Assembly: GCF_947488565.1 (NCBI RefSeq)
Contig: NZ_CANKZC010000005.1
Location: 124,001 to 188,000 of the forward strand
Direction of reading: 5' to 3'
DNA length: 64,000 bases
DNA from: an uncultured Psychrobacter sp.
GTDB lineage: Bacteria > Pseudomonadota > Gammaproteobacteria > Pseudomonadales > Moraxellaceae
Part shown: positions 26,355-36,128 of the stretch, in pieces
Position numbering within the stretch: the stretch's first letter is position 1
Layout: every line of letters begins with the position of its first letter
Position numbers and translations under genes: made by a program
The notes under the pieces: generated by a model
Seen by the model: only the letters and a program-made list of their open reading frames with translations
What the model was told of the DNA's origin: nothing
The model's database searches: none

Positions 26355-27323
26355 TCACGATAAAGTTGTGCGTTTTTTTAAGGCATACACCACAAATTTT
26401 GCTTCGGTTATAAAGGGTGTAGTTTCAGCACTGGCCAATAATATTTGACGACTCTCAGTACGAGCACGGTAAGCATAAGGCGTCATGGTTAACAGATCGG
26501 TTAGCGCCTCTACTGGTAAGCTTAATGAAACGCTAATATTGTGCGTGTCTATTAGCTCAAAATAAGGCGCCAAAGCTGGCAAAAACTTATCGGAGTCATG
26601 CTCACGTACGCTATCAAACAAGGCTTCACGCATACTCGCCAAGTGCCCGGCATCTGGCTTGGCAATCAATAAATACCCCTCATCTTGCAGCACTGCTGCA
26701 AAGGCTTCTGGCAATATTGGACTAAATATACTACTAATACCTGTCATGCTATAAGGACGTAGCGGTAGGTGCGCGGCACTGGTCACTACTGGATAAATAG
26801 CTGCCTTCTTCGTGTCAGTCTGCTTAGTATCAGCGCCTTGTTGATACCAAAGACTGTTTGCCGCTTTACTGACTTTGGCCAAGCTGGCGAGCGCAGGCTT
26901 ACTGATGTCGGCAGCGATTAAAGCGTCCAGTCCAGTTTGCGCCATTGCTTGCGTGTAATAGCCTTCCCCGCAACCGATATCTAGCCAGCGTATAGGCTGT
27001 GCATCCTCCTCAATTGCTGCTCTGTTTACTGCCAATAACTGGGTCATTTTCTGACAGACAAGCGTTTGCAGAGGCTGATAGTAACCTGCGTCCAAAAACC
27101 GCTTGCGGGCATCAATAGATTGCTGACTATCCCCTGGTGCTTTGGATTTTTTTTGTTGGACTGGCAATAGGTTGACATAGCCTTGCCGTGCTACATCAAA
27201 CGGATGCGAGGTTTGTTTAGGATGCAGGCTACCATCACAGCGCCATGTATCTTTAGCAGGCTGCATAGGTGAGTGGCAAATAGGACAAGTAAATAAAGAC
27301 ACAGGCAACTCAAGATCAGACAT
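26355..27323 (-). CDS. rlmA: 23S rRNA (guanine-N1)-methyltransferase RlmA type
   Basis: A SAM-dependent methyltransferase that modifies a guanine in 23S rRNA (G745 in E. coli). The N-terminal zinc finger is visible as CPICHSPM followed by a Cys and His in WRCDGSLHPKQTSHPFD. The family-specific GYVNLLPVQQKKSKAPGDS comes next, and the SAM site is WLDIGCGEGYY. The start is ATG 27323; the frame opens upstream only through a TTG at 27344. Next to it, 63 nt upstream, is the terminator of the cell-wall cluster, so it has its own transcript. Confidence 0.9.
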   Translation of the reverse strand: MSDLELPVSLFTCPICHSPMQPAKDTWRCDGSLHPKQTSHPFDVARQGYVNLLPVQQKKSKAPGDSQQSIDARKRFLDAGYYQPLQTLVCQKMTQLLAVNRAAIEEDAQPIRWLDIGCGEGYYTQAMAQTGLDALIAADISKPALASLAKVSKAANSLWYQQGADTKQTDTKKAAIYPVVTSAAHLPLRPYSMTGISSIFSPILPEAFAAVLQDEGYLLIAKPDAGHLASMREALFDSVREHDSDKFLPALAPYFELIDTHNISVSLSLPVEALTDLLTMTPYAYRARTESRQILLASAETTPFITEAKFVVYALKKRTTLS

Positions 27324-27386
27324 AGTTGATGAGCATATTAGCAAAATTTATGGACAACGGATGACATTAACCCTCATTAAATAATA

Positions 27387-27421
27387 AAAAAGCCATCTCA
27401 ACAGATTAAAGATGGCTTTTT
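27387..27421 (-). terminator. Rho-independent terminator of the division/cell-wall cluster
   Basis: A perfect 12-bp stem (27387-27398 with 27410-27421; core AGCCATCT) with an 11-nt loop, followed on the minus strand by a T-rich run. It sits just after mraY. Confidence 0.85.
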
Positions 27422-27444
27422 ATTGGACAATTTAAGACGCTAGG

Positions 27445-28563
27445 CTAGCGTAGCTTGAGCGTCATTAAACCTAATACCACTAACACAATGGCGATAATCC
27501 AAAAACGGGCAACCACTTGGGTCTCTTTCCAACCGATCTCCTCAAAGTGGTGATGCAATGGCGCCATACGAAAAACGCGCTTTTTACGAAGTTTATATGA
27601 GCCTACTTGAATCATGACTGACATTGCTTCGGCGACGAATAGACCGCCCATAATAGCAAAAGCAATCTCTTGCCGCGTCATGACTGCAATCGTACCTAGC
27701 ATTGCGCCAAGCGCTAGCGCACCTACATCACCCATAAAGACTTGTGCTGGATGGGCGTTAAACCATAAGAATCCAAGACCGGCGCCAATCATCGCACCGC
27801 AAACGATAATAACTTCTGAGTTATAGGCTATATAGGGAACATGCAAATACTCAGAGAATCTAACATCACCTGACACATATGCCATCGCACCCAGACCTGC
27901 TGCGACAAGCACGATGGGCAAAATAGCCAAGCCATCTAAGCCATCCGTTAAGTTGACTGCGTTAGAGGCACCATTAATGACAAAGTAGGTAAAAACAATA
28001 AAACCGATACCAAATGGAACTGCCGAAAATGGAATCGTTAAGTTTTTAAAGATGGGAATCAGCAGATCCTGCATCTCACGTGTCGTTGCCATATCAGGCT
28101 GTAGCGTAGCTATATAGTAAAGGGAAGCCCCGACAAATAATGCACCAACAGACAACCAAAAATACTTTTTGCGGGCAATGAGACCTTGAGGGTTTTTATA
28201 TTTAATTTTTAGCCAATCATCTGCCCAGCCAACCGCGCCAAAGATAATCATTACAATCAGCAATATCCAAATGTAAGGATTACTCAGCCTTGCCCATAGC
28301 AGTGTGGCGACCCCAATGGAGGTCAGAATCAAAACGCCGCCCATCGTGGGCGTTCCAGTCTTGATTAGATGCGACTGAGGACCATCATCACGAACCGCCT
28401 GCCCATACTTAAGTGAGCGTAGATGACGGATGACCCGTCCGCCAAAAAACAAGCTAAAACTAAGCGCAGTAATGACCGCAAGTAACGCTCGTAGTGTCAA
28501 CGAAGAAACCGCAAAAAACGGTGTGTAATACTGACCAAGCCATTCAAACAACCAAACTAACAC
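27445..28563 (-). CDS. mraY: Phospho-N-acetylmuramoyl-pentapeptide transferase MraY
   Basis: Transfers phospho-MurNAc-pentapeptide to undecaprenyl phosphate, forming lipid I at the inner membrane. The 372-residue polytopic protein shows the hallmarks [11 protein letters not shown], the DDW segment ([18 protein letters not shown]), [23 protein letters not shown] with the catalytic Asp, and [13 protein letters not shown]. The start is GTG 28563, 3 nt after the murF stop, with the usual [10 protein letters not shown]-terminus. It is the last gene of the leftward cluster before the terminator. Confidence 0.97.
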   Translation of the reverse strand: MLVWLFEWLGQYYTPFFAVSSLTLRALLAVITALSFSLFFGGRVIRHLRSLKYGQAVRDDGPQSHLIKTGTPTMGGVLILTSIGVATLLWARLSNPYIWILLIVMIIFGAVGWADDWLKIKYKNPQGLIARKKYFWLSVGALFVGASLYYIATLQPDMATTREMQDLLIPIFKNLTIPFSAVPFGIGFIVFTYFVINGASNAVNLTDGLDGLAILPIVLVAAGLGAMAYVSGDVRFSEYLHVPYIAYNSEVIIVCGAMIGAGLGFLWFNAHPAQVFMGDVGALALGAMLGTIAVMTRQEIAFAIMGGLFVAEAMSVMIQVGSYKLRKKRVFRMAPLHHHFEEIGWKETQVVARFWIIAIVLVVLGLMTLKLR

Positions 28564-28566
28564 CGT

Positions 28567-29997
28567 CTACTCCTCAACTAGCGCATCAATAAGTGTTTCC
28601 ATTTGCATGGAACGAGAACCCTTGAACAACACGGTACAAGGCTTGGCTTGCTGCGCTTGCAAAAACGTCTGCAAGTATTGTAGTAGACTTTCTTTGTCAT
28701 CAAAGGCATGAGCACTGATCGCACTCACCTCATTTGCACCGGCAACGCTATAGGCTGCATATTCGCCCACACAGAGCAGTACATCGATACCCGTGGCACC
28801 AATAGTCCGTCCAAGGCTTTGATGCTCACTGACAGCGGCATCACCTAGCTCTCCAATATCACCCAATACCATGACTTGCGTACCTGTTTGGGCTGCCAAT
28901 ACTTTTGCGGCAGCACGTACTGAATGAGGGTTGGCGTTATAAGTATCGTCGATGAGCCGATGCATACCTAATAGCTGACTGTTTAAACGCCCCTTAGCAG
29001 GTCGGGCATTTTCTAAACCGATGACGATATCGCTGACATCGATATTTAGCGCATGAGCACAAGCAGCAGCCGCCAGAGCATTATTCACATTATGCTCGCC
29101 TGCCAAAGGCAAATTGATATCATGGACCTGATCGCCCACATGTAGCTTAAACTCACTGCGCTCAGGCTCTACGTCTAAGTGGCTGGCACTGACATCAGTA
29201 TTGCCAAAACCAATCACGTGTGAGGTATGCTTTTCAGCGATGCGGCGCAGTTGGTTGGTAAAATCATCTTTATCAGGGACAATAGCAAATTGAGCGTCCG
29301 TTAACGTGTGATAGATTTCAGCTTTAGTCTGACATATGCCTTCACGACTACCAAATTCGCCTAAATGCGCTGTACCGATATTTAATATACAGGCAACATC
29401 AGGGCGGACAATCTCAGTCGTATAAGCAATTTCACCAATATGGTTGGCGCCCAGCTCTAATATGGCATAACGATGATGATCAGACAGCTCAAGCAGCATC
29501 ATCGGAACCCCCAAATCGTTATTGAGGTTGCCGCGAGTAATAAGCGTCGGTGCCAAGCGGCCAAAGATACTCCCGAGCATCTCTTTACAAGTTGTCTTAC
29601 CACTAGAGCCCGTAATGGCGATGACCGTCAAGTTTTGATGCTGCTGACGACGATAAGCGGCTAGATGCCCCAAAGCCAAACGGGTATCGCTTACCACCAA
29701 CTGCGGAATACTTGTAGAAATCGGACGTGATACGATCGCTGCGACCGCGCCTTGAGCAGCAGCGACATTGATATAGTCATGTCCATCAAAATTATCGCCA
29801 CTGAGTGCTAAAAATATATCACCTGCCTTGATGGTGCGCGTGTCGGTTGTGATACGATTGCTTGTAACGCCAATCTCTGTGTCTGATTGGTCTTGTTGCC
29901 AGTGACTGCTAAGCGCCTCTGTAGCCGCCAGCAAGTTGTCTGCTTGCCAGACATAAAGTCCTTGCGACTGAATGGTATTGTTGTTGCCAGCTGTCAT
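28567..29997 (-). CDS. murF: UDP-MurNAc-tripeptide:D-Ala-D-Ala ligase MurF
   Basis: Adds D-alanyl-D-alanine to UDP-MurNAc-tripeptide in the cytosol. The ATP-binding loop ITGSSGKTTCKEML, the central-domain ILELGANHIGEIAYT, the HNVNNALAAAACA block and the C-terminal DTYNANPHSVRAA and VLGDIGELG motifs identify it as MurF. Length 476 is slightly above the E. coli enzyme. It lies between murE (91 nt upstream) and mraY (3 nt downstream). Confidence 0.97.
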   Translation of the reverse strand: MTAGNNNTIQSQGLYVWQADNLLAATEALSSHWQQDQSDTEIGVTSNRITTDTRTIKAGDIFLALSGDNFDGHDYINVAAAQGAVAAIVSRPISTSIPQLVVSDTRLALGHLAAYRRQQHQNLTVIAITGSSGKTTCKEMLGSIFGRLAPTLITRGNLNNDLGVPMMLLELSDHHRYAILELGANHIGEIAYTTEIVRPDVACILNIGTAHLGEFGSREGICQTKAEIYHTLTDAQFAIVPDKDDFTNQLRRIAEKHTSHVIGFGNTDVSASHLDVEPERSEFKLHVGDQVHDINLPLAGEHNVNNALAAAACAHALNIDVSDIVIGLENARPAKGRLNSQLLGMHRLIDDTYNANPHSVRAAAKVLAAQTGTQVMVLGDIGELGDAAVSEHQSLGRTIGATGIDVLLCVGEYAAYSVAGANEVSAISAHAFDDKESLLQYLQTFLQAQQAKPCTVLFKGSRSMQMETLIDALVEE

Positions 29998-30088
29998 AAT
30001 AATTGCCCTATATGGTGACTACGGTATTTCGTTATTTTTGTTTGACTTGGCTTGATGGTTATATTTGGTTATGCATAAAACTCTGAAT

Positions 30089-31708
30089 TTATATGCGTCC
30101 CGCTTGTTGTAGCGCCTGCTGCAAAACAACGCTGTCATCAAAATCATGACGGACACCTCTGATCTCTTGGTAGGTCTCATGACCTTTGCCCGCAATAACC
30201 ACAATGTCATTGGCGCTGGCGTGACTTACTGCATACTCAATCGCTCGTTGGCGGGCAGGCTCGATATGCGTACGCTGATACTGCTCTTCATTCATGCCAG
30301 CCTGCATATCTTGCAAAATGACGTTGGGATCTTCAGTGCGCGGATTGTCGGCAGTTAATATTACTTGATCAGCACCAGACAACCCCGCCTGTGCCATCAA
30401 TGGACGTTTACCTGCATCGCGGTCGCCGCCACAACCAAACACCGCCCATAGCTGACCTTGGCAATGCGTTCTTAAGCTATCTAGCACTTGTGTCAACGCA
30501 TCGGGAGTATGCGCGTAATCCACGATAAAGCACCCATCGGTCGATGGTACACGCTGCATACGTCCAACTGCACCTTGTAACTGTGGTACCAAGCTTGCAA
30601 TGCGCTCAAGACTGATGCCCAACGCTACCGCTGCTGCAATTGCCGCCAGCAGATTGGCCACATTAAAACGCCCCAACAAAGGACTAATAATATTGACATT
30701 ATTCACATCATTACCTTGACTGCCCTCTAATACACTTCGTAAAGCGATTTTTACCCCTTGTAGACTAGGCTCAATCTTAGTAGCGACAAAAGTAGCAACC
30801 TCTGACGCATTATCCGCATGCAAACTATATGTCCATACGGTGAGATTACTGGCTTTGGCCGTATCCATCATTACGGTCGCATGCTCATCATCGATATTAA
30901 TAATAGCGTGCGTCAAGGTTGGAAAATGGGCTTTATCAAATAGCTTGGCTTTTGCAGCGACATACTCTGCCATATCGGCGTGATAATCCAGATGGTCTCG
31001 GCTTAGATTGGTATAAATAGCGACTTTTATGGGTACACCTTGCAACCGCTGTTGATCCAATCCATGCGAGCTTGCCTCAAGTGCTAATAAGTCAACGTTT
31101 TGCTCACCCATTTGATACAAAAACTGCTGCACTGCTAACGCATCACCCGTGGTATGGCGCGCTTGTAACAATGCATCAAGCTTACCATTACCTGCTGTGC
31201 CCATGACCGCACTATCGTGACCAGCCAGCTGTGCCAATTGTGCAACAAGTTGACTGATCGTGGTTTTACCATTGGTACCAGTGACCGCGACGACTGTTGG
31301 CAATGTGATTGGCTGCTGATATTGCAAACGTGCTTGTATCAAGCTTCCTAAAAAATGGCGAATGTTAGGTACGTACAAGATAGGGCAAGGTAGTATAGCG
31401 GTATTATCAAACAGTGCTGATGGATTGATCTCTGAAAAAATAAGAGCTGCCCGTTTGCCAGCTTGTGATAGATAATCACGAATCTTTTGCGGGTCTTGAC
31501 CTTGCTGCGTCTGACTCTTTAATAGTATAAACGCATCATTGTCAGCGACATGACGGCTATCTAAACGTAATTTATTAAAAGCAATATTTGCTATAACTTC
31601 TGGATTTTTAGCACTGTGCACCATCTGTGATAATTGCTGCCCCAACGCCTCACTACTACTCTCTATAAGTTGTTGCAACGTAACAGCATTATGGGCTGAT
31701 GGGGTCAT
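30089..31708 (-). CDS. murE: UDP-MurNAc-L-Ala-D-Glu:meso-diaminopimelate ligase MurE
   Basis: Adds meso-diaminopimelate to UDP-MurNAc-dipeptide. Motifs: VAVTGTNGKTTISQLVAQLA, LALEASSHGLDQQRLQG, NLSRDHLDYH (with the carbamylated-Lys region AAKAKLF), RFNVANLLAAIA, VDYAHTPDALTQVLD, and the meso-DAP specificity motif DNPRTEDP (DNPR). GKGHETYQ follows near the end. At 539 residues it is longer than the E. coli enzyme (495) through an extended N-terminal domain. ATG 31708 has AGGA 8 nt upstream; the preceding in-frame TTG at 31714 is rejected. Confidence 0.97.
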   Translation of the reverse strand: MTPSAHNAVTLQQLIESSSEALGQQLSQMVHSAKNPEVIANIAFNKLRLDSRHVADNDAFILLKSQTQQGQDPQKIRDYLSQAGKRAALIFSEINPSALFDNTAILPCPILYVPNIRHFLGSLIQARLQYQQPITLPTVVAVTGTNGKTTISQLVAQLAQLAGHDSAVMGTAGNGKLDALLQARHTTGDALAVQQFLYQMGEQNVDLLALEASSHGLDQQRLQGVPIKVAIYTNLSRDHLDYHADMAEYVAAKAKLFDKAHFPTLTHAIINIDDEHATVMMDTAKASNLTVWTYSLHADNASEVATFVATKIEPSLQGVKIALRSVLEGSQGNDVNNVNIISPLLGRFNVANLLAAIAAAVALGISLERIASLVPQLQGAVGRMQRVPSTDGCFIVDYAHTPDALTQVLDSLRTHCQGQLWAVFGCGGDRDAGKRPLMAQAGLSGADQVILTADNPRTEDPNVILQDMQAGMNEEQYQRTHIEPARQRAIEYAVSHASANDIVVIAGKGHETYQEIRGVRHDFDDSVVLQQALQQAGRI

Positions 31709-31839
31709 GGGCAAATCCTAAACGATTGAGAAAATGAAAAATTAAGACGTAACATACATAAGTCATGCGTTAAAACCGCAGGTGACCTTTATGACAGGTA
31801 CCCTTTATAAATCACCAAAAAGACACCTGTTTGCTAGGC

Positions 31840-33939
31840 TTATTCAGTTTTTAATGGCTTATCTAAAGGCACGTTATACAAGCGCAAAGCCTCTTTCATG
31901 ACATTGTGAAAGACTGGAGCTGTAGTCAGGCCTGCATAAATTTGACTACGAGGGTCTTCGATCAAAACGACACCGACTAGCTTTGGATTTGATGCAGGAG
32001 CCATGCCAGCGAACACGTTGCGATATTGGTCAGTATAGTAGCCACCATCTGGGTTAATCCGGCGCGATGTCCCTGTTTTACCCGCGACACGGTAACCATC
32101 AATAGCAGCTGCCTTCGCGGTTCCACCTGGCTCTGTTACTGCCTCAAGCATTTTGACAATCGACATCGCTTGCTCATGCTCCATGATACGCTTACTGGGC
32201 AGTGCCTTATCAGTTTTAGTCAAAGTTAACGGGTGCATGACACCGCCAGAAGCCAATGCTGCATAAGCCTGTGCTACTTGCGCAAGCGTCACTTGTAGAC
32301 CGTAGCCATAGCTGACCGTCGCGCGGCGAGCCGTTTCTTTTTCTTTTGGGGTAGTCACCAAGCCTGCGCCCTCACCTGGAAATTTAAGCGGGGTTTTGGC
32401 CCCAAAGCCAAATTGTTTTTGCATGTTGGTAATGGCATCAGGCGGTAGAGATAAGGCAATCTTGGTCGAGGCAACGTTACTCGATTTTTGTAGTAGCGTC
32501 GCCATATTAATCCGTCCTAGATTGTTATGGTCACGAATGGTATAGCCACGGACACGGATAGAACCTGGGTTGGTATCGATTAAAGAGTTGGCCGTATATT
32601 TACCAGAGTCTAACGCAGCCGCGACCGTAAACGGCTTCATCACCGAACCTGGCTCAAAAACATCAAGTAACGCGCGATTACGTTGGTTTTCACCAGTCAT
32701 CTCATTAAGATTATTAGAGTTAAATGATGGCCATGTCGATAGCGCCAATACTTCACCAGTCTGTACATCGACCACCATACCAGTCGACCAACGTGCTTGC
32801 TGTAAGCGTCCTGCTTTCTCTAACTCTTTATAAAGCAGATACTGCAAACGCGAATCAATGGTCAACGCCACGTCCTGTCCTGCAATCTCTGGTTCGACTT
32901 GTTTGATTTCTCTTAGGCTGTTTTGTTTGGCATCTTTTAACACCAAAACTTTGCCATCATCCCCTGCCAATGTTTTTTCGTACTGACGCTCAATACCGGC
33001 ACGACCCTCGTAACCTCCCTCAGGATCGCTGGCATTTTGTCCCATAAACCCGAGCAGCTGTGAATTGGGCTGCGGCTGAGGATAATAACGCTGAAAAAAG
33101 TTTTTCTCGTAAACACCAGGGAAATCAAGCGAGCTGACACTTTGAGCAATCTCAGGCGTGACCTTATTTAACAACGGCAAATAATGCGAGCCGGCGCCCG
33201 ATGGCAGTGCCGCTTTGACCGCTTCTTCATCGGTGACGTCGATACTCTCATCAATGGCAGCCGCTTTTTCAAGCTCAGCGACTGGAATATTAGCAGCAGC
33301 CGCTAAGCGGGTCAGATCCATATTGTCTAAGCGTTTTTGCATACGCGCTTGTAGCTGCGGACTATCGGGATTGGCGATTTTGACACGATTGAGCTCATAG
33401 TATTCGCGCGCATAATCATGTGGGCTAAACGACACAGTCGCAAGCGGTGCGCTGACGGCTAAAGGCAAATCGTTGCGATCGGTAATCATACCGCGATAGG
33501 ATTTTTGTGTGCGTACGCTCGTGATGAGCTCATTACCTTTATCTTGATAAAACTGTGCGTTGGCTACTTGCAGATAATAGGCGCGTGCTATCAACAAGCC
33601 CAATATGACTAAGGCAATAGCCCAAATAGTACGAAAACGATTTTTGTCGTTTTCAAAACCGCCACGTGAGGAGGCGCCAGAGGCTTTGCTAAAAATGACT
33701 TTTTTACGGTTTTTGACACTGGTATAAGCGCCTTGATTGTCGTTGTTCTTTAGGCGTCCAAATAGCTTACCAGCACGATTGTTCGTTCCCGTTTTGGAAG
33801 ATGTTGTGTTTGAAGTCTTACTGCCTGATTTGGCAGTATTAGTACGGCGTAGGGGCTTAATCACTTTACCACTGGCTGTTTTTTTGTTGGTATTTTTTGT
33901 TGTGCTTTTGCCAGTGCTTTTTGGTTTTTTATCACTCAT
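31840..33939 (-). CDS. ftsI: Peptidoglycan D,D-transpeptidase FtsI (PBP3)
   Basis: The septal transpeptidase of cell division. It has one membrane helix near residues 104-123, the PBP dimerisation region, then the penicillin-binding domain with Ser432-Val-Met-Lys435 (EPGSVMKPF), Ser486-Ser-Asn488, and Lys621-Thr-Gly623 (AGKTGTSRR). The total of 699 residues exceeds E. coli FtsI (588). Most of the excess is an 80-100-residue cytosolic N-terminus rich in Lys, Thr, Asn and Ser, probably disordered. The ATG overlaps the ftsL stop by 1 nt. Confidence 0.96.
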   Translation of the reverse strand: MSDKKPKSTGKSTTKNTNKKTASGKVIKPLRRTNTAKSGSKTSNTTSSKTGTNNRAGKLFGRLKNNDNQGAYTSVKNRKKVIFSKASGASSRGGFENDKNRFRTIWAIALVILGLLIARAYYLQVANAQFYQDKGNELITSVRTQKSYRGMITDRNDLPLAVSAPLATVSFSPHDYAREYYELNRVKIANPDSPQLQARMQKRLDNMDLTRLAAAANIPVAELEKAAAIDESIDVTDEEAVKAALPSGAGSHYLPLLNKVTPEIAQSVSSLDFPGVYEKNFFQRYYPQPQPNSQLLGFMGQNASDPEGGYEGRAGIERQYEKTLAGDDGKVLVLKDAKQNSLREIKQVEPEIAGQDVALTIDSRLQYLLYKELEKAGRLQQARWSTGMVVDVQTGEVLALSTWPSFNSNNLNEMTGENQRNRALLDVFEPGSVMKPFTVAAALDSGKYTANSLIDTNPGSIRVRGYTIRDHNNLGRINMATLLQKSSNVASTKIALSLPPDAITNMQKQFGFGAKTPLKFPGEGAGLVTTPKEKETARRATVSYGYGLQVTLAQVAQAYAALASGGVMHPLTLTKTDKALPSKRIMEHEQAMSIVKMLEAVTEPGGTAKAAAIDGYRVAGKTGTSRRINPDGGYYTDQYRNVFAGMAPASNPKLVGVVLIEDPRSQIYAGLTTAPVFHNVMKEALRLYNVPLDKPLKTE

Positions 33940-34415
33940 TACTCTGCCTCCACAGCCGGCACTTCAGGAGATAAGTCCGTAGTGGCTCGTGGTCCCATAT
34001 CGTACGAACCATTCTCAGCTGAGTCAGTTACCACCGGTTCCAACGCAGTAGCGACACCTGGCTGAATAATCAGCTTGTCCTTTAGCGTTGGTGAATACAT
34101 CCCCAACTCGGCGACAGCGCGACTGGCAATTTGCGGTGTGGCACTAAAGGTTTGCTGCTCAATAAGCAAACGCTGGTGTTCTACTTGTAGCTTACGCTCT
34201 TGTTTCTTCATGTCTTGCAAGGTTCTATAATCCTGATGATATTGTTGAACATTTTCAGCCGTTTTGATACCGCTCCATACGATTGCACCTGCCAATAGCA
34301 ACAGTACAACCACATAAATACTGACGACATTGAATCGACGCGCGAATAATTCGCCAACATCGGTCGTATTGGACATAGCGGCGTGGTGGTTTGCAGGTTT
34401 GTCAGATATTGCCAT
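33939..34415 (-). CDS. ftsL: Cell division protein FtsL
   Basis: A small bitopic division protein that pairs with FtsB and FtsQ. Residues 29-50 (VVSIYVVVLLLLAGAIVWSGI) form the membrane helix, followed by a periplasmic coiled coil (about 52-93; QEL-type heptads around DMKKQERKLQVEHQRLLIEQQ), then SRAVAELGMYSP, the typical FtsL A-x-x-L-G-M end. The C-terminal 45 residues are longer than usual and acidic. It overlaps ftsI by 1 nt. A 262-nt gap separates it from rsmH, unusual for this cluster. Confidence 0.92.
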   Translation of the reverse strand: MAISDKPANHHAAMSNTTDVGELFARRFNVVSIYVVVLLLLAGAIVWSGIKTAENVQQYHQDYRTLQDMKKQERKLQVEHQRLLIEQQTFSATPQIASRAVAELGMYSPTLKDKLIIQPGVATALEPVVTDSAENGSYDMGPRATTDLSPEVPAVEAE

Positions 34416-34677
34416 GACGATCTCAAAAAGTGGACTTGAAGTATAAAAGCGCTAACTGTTTTAGATTTACAAATAACTTATCAGCACTATCAATAAAACA
34501 TAAAATCAAATATCTCAGTCAACTGGCCAAAAAACAACCAAACGAAAAGTTAACTGCTGAGCCTAGCAGACAATATTTACAGCTTTTTAACAGTGGCGTA
34601 GCGATTAACACATTCGCGCACTATTTAGATAAACATTAGCAACCATACGTGGTTCATCTAATGATTTCACCTAGGGT

Positions 34678-35868
34678 TTAAGATGCATCTGTCTGCTGAT
34701 AAGCTGTATCAGTACGCGTTGCCATACGTAGCCATGCACTACGAGCACGCGGATTCTGACTCGTCTCAGCTTTGCTTGGGCCGATACGTTTGGGCTTACT
34801 AAAATAACGTGGGCGTTTGGGCGGCATAGGTAAGTTTTCATCTTCTGGATACTGACCTTTACTATGGCGCTGCAAAAACTGCTTGATACGCCGATCTTCT
34901 AATGAGTGAAAGCTGATCACAGCCAGCTGCCCTCCCGTTTTTAAAATCGGAATACTTTGTGCTAAAAAGTCATCGACATCGCCAAGCTCGTTATTAATAA
35001 AGATGCGCATGGCTTGAAAGCTTTGCGTCGCTGGATGCTTACCGCGTTGCCAATTAGGGTGCGCAACTTTGATCACTTCTGCCAGCTCAAGTGTGGACTC
35101 GTAACTATGCATCTGTTTGATAGCGCGCGCAATACGGCGGCTATGACGCTCTTCGCCAAACTCATAAAGTACGTTAGCCAAAGTTTCATCATCGACTTGC
35201 TCGAGCCATTCGGCAACCGACTGGCCACGACTGGTATCCATCCGCATATCGACTGCGCCATCACGCATAAAACTAAAGCCGCGCCTGCCATCATCAATCT
35301 GCGGTGATGAGATACCCAAGTCTGCCATTAGTCCATCAACTTCCATGATGCCCATGGCTGCCAGACTATCGGTCAACGTAGCAAAGCTATCATGAATGAC
35401 ATGTACGCGGCTATCTTCACTTGCCAGCTTACGGGCCACGCTAATAGCGGTCGGGTCTTTGTCAAAGACAATCAGCTGCGCATCATCTGCAAGCTGGCTT
35501 AGTAGTAGCCTGCTATGACCGCCACGGCCAAAAGTCGCATCAACGTAAATACCACTTAACTGTAAGCTATTTTGGACATCACCCTCTGTCTGTTTGGGCA
35601 GTGCTTTTACGCCGAGCACCGCAGCGACGGTCTCTTGTAGCAGCACCGCATCATGGACAAAACTTGAATCATCAACCACCGTATCACCTTGACTAAGCGC
35701 TTGAGTCGTTTGATCAAGCTGTTGGGCGGGCGCTTTAGTAGAGGCGTTTTTTATAGAAGATGAGCTAACCATTGATTCAGGTATTCCGGTAGTAGAAGAA
35801 GGGTTGGCTTTGGTATCTGACGATGTTAATTTAGATTTTGGCTTATATTTTGACAATGACACAAACAA
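34678..35868 (-). CDS. rsmH: 16S rRNA (cytosine(1402)-N4)-methyltransferase RsmH
   Basis: Methylates N4 of C1402 of 16S rRNA. Core motifs: HDAVLLQETVAAV (residues 72-84, matching the normal N-terminus), YVDATFGRGGHSRLLL (SAM site), DGLMADLGISSPQIDDGRRGFSF, ATQSFQAMRIFINNELG and ISFHSLEDRRIKQFL. The first 70 residues are a Ser/Thr/Lys-rich extension without known function. The frame opens at TTG 35868; GTG 35862 and ATG 35772 are alternatives, and none has a clear ribosome site, so the true start is uncertain. First gene of the leftward division cluster; mraZ is absent upstream. Confidence 0.93.
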   Translation of the reverse strand: MFVSLSKYKPKSKLTSSDTKANPSSTTGIPESMVSSSSIKNASTKAPAQQLDQTTQALSQGDTVVDDSSFVHDAVLLQETVAAVLGVKALPKQTEGDVQNSLQLSGIYVDATFGRGGHSRLLLSQLADDAQLIVFDKDPTAISVARKLASEDSRVHVIHDSFATLTDSLAAMGIMEVDGLMADLGISSPQIDDGRRGFSFMRDGAVDMRMDTSRGQSVAEWLEQVDDETLANVLYEFGEERHSRRIARAIKQMHSYESTLELAEVIKVAHPNWQRGKHPATQSFQAMRIFINNELGDVDDFLAQSIPILKTGGQLAVISFHSLEDRRIKQFLQRHSKGQYPEDENLPMPPKRPRYFSKPKRIGPSKAETSQNPRARSAWLRMATRTDTAYQQTDAS

Positions 35869-36128
35869 CTCAATAGATGACGACCACCAAGGCCAATAAT
35901 TAGATAAAAATAAACAAGTTATGACTTATCTAGCGTTATTATCGCAAGGATACATCTGTAGTCAAGCGCTAGACGGCCTTTTCGTTAAAAATATCATGTC
36001 TCTCTGTTATACTAGCGCTATATTTTACGCTATTTTTCTACTTTAACTTCTATTCATTCGCATTTCTTACTCATTCTTATTTTTCATTGTCATTTTTTAT
36101 CATAAACAACCTTTTTGAGAACTTTATC

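Noticed and set aside
34430..34639. 69-codon plus-strand frame in the rsmH-ftsL gap
   Set aside because: GTG start, no ribosome site, unrelated composition, opposite to the cluster; probably chance.
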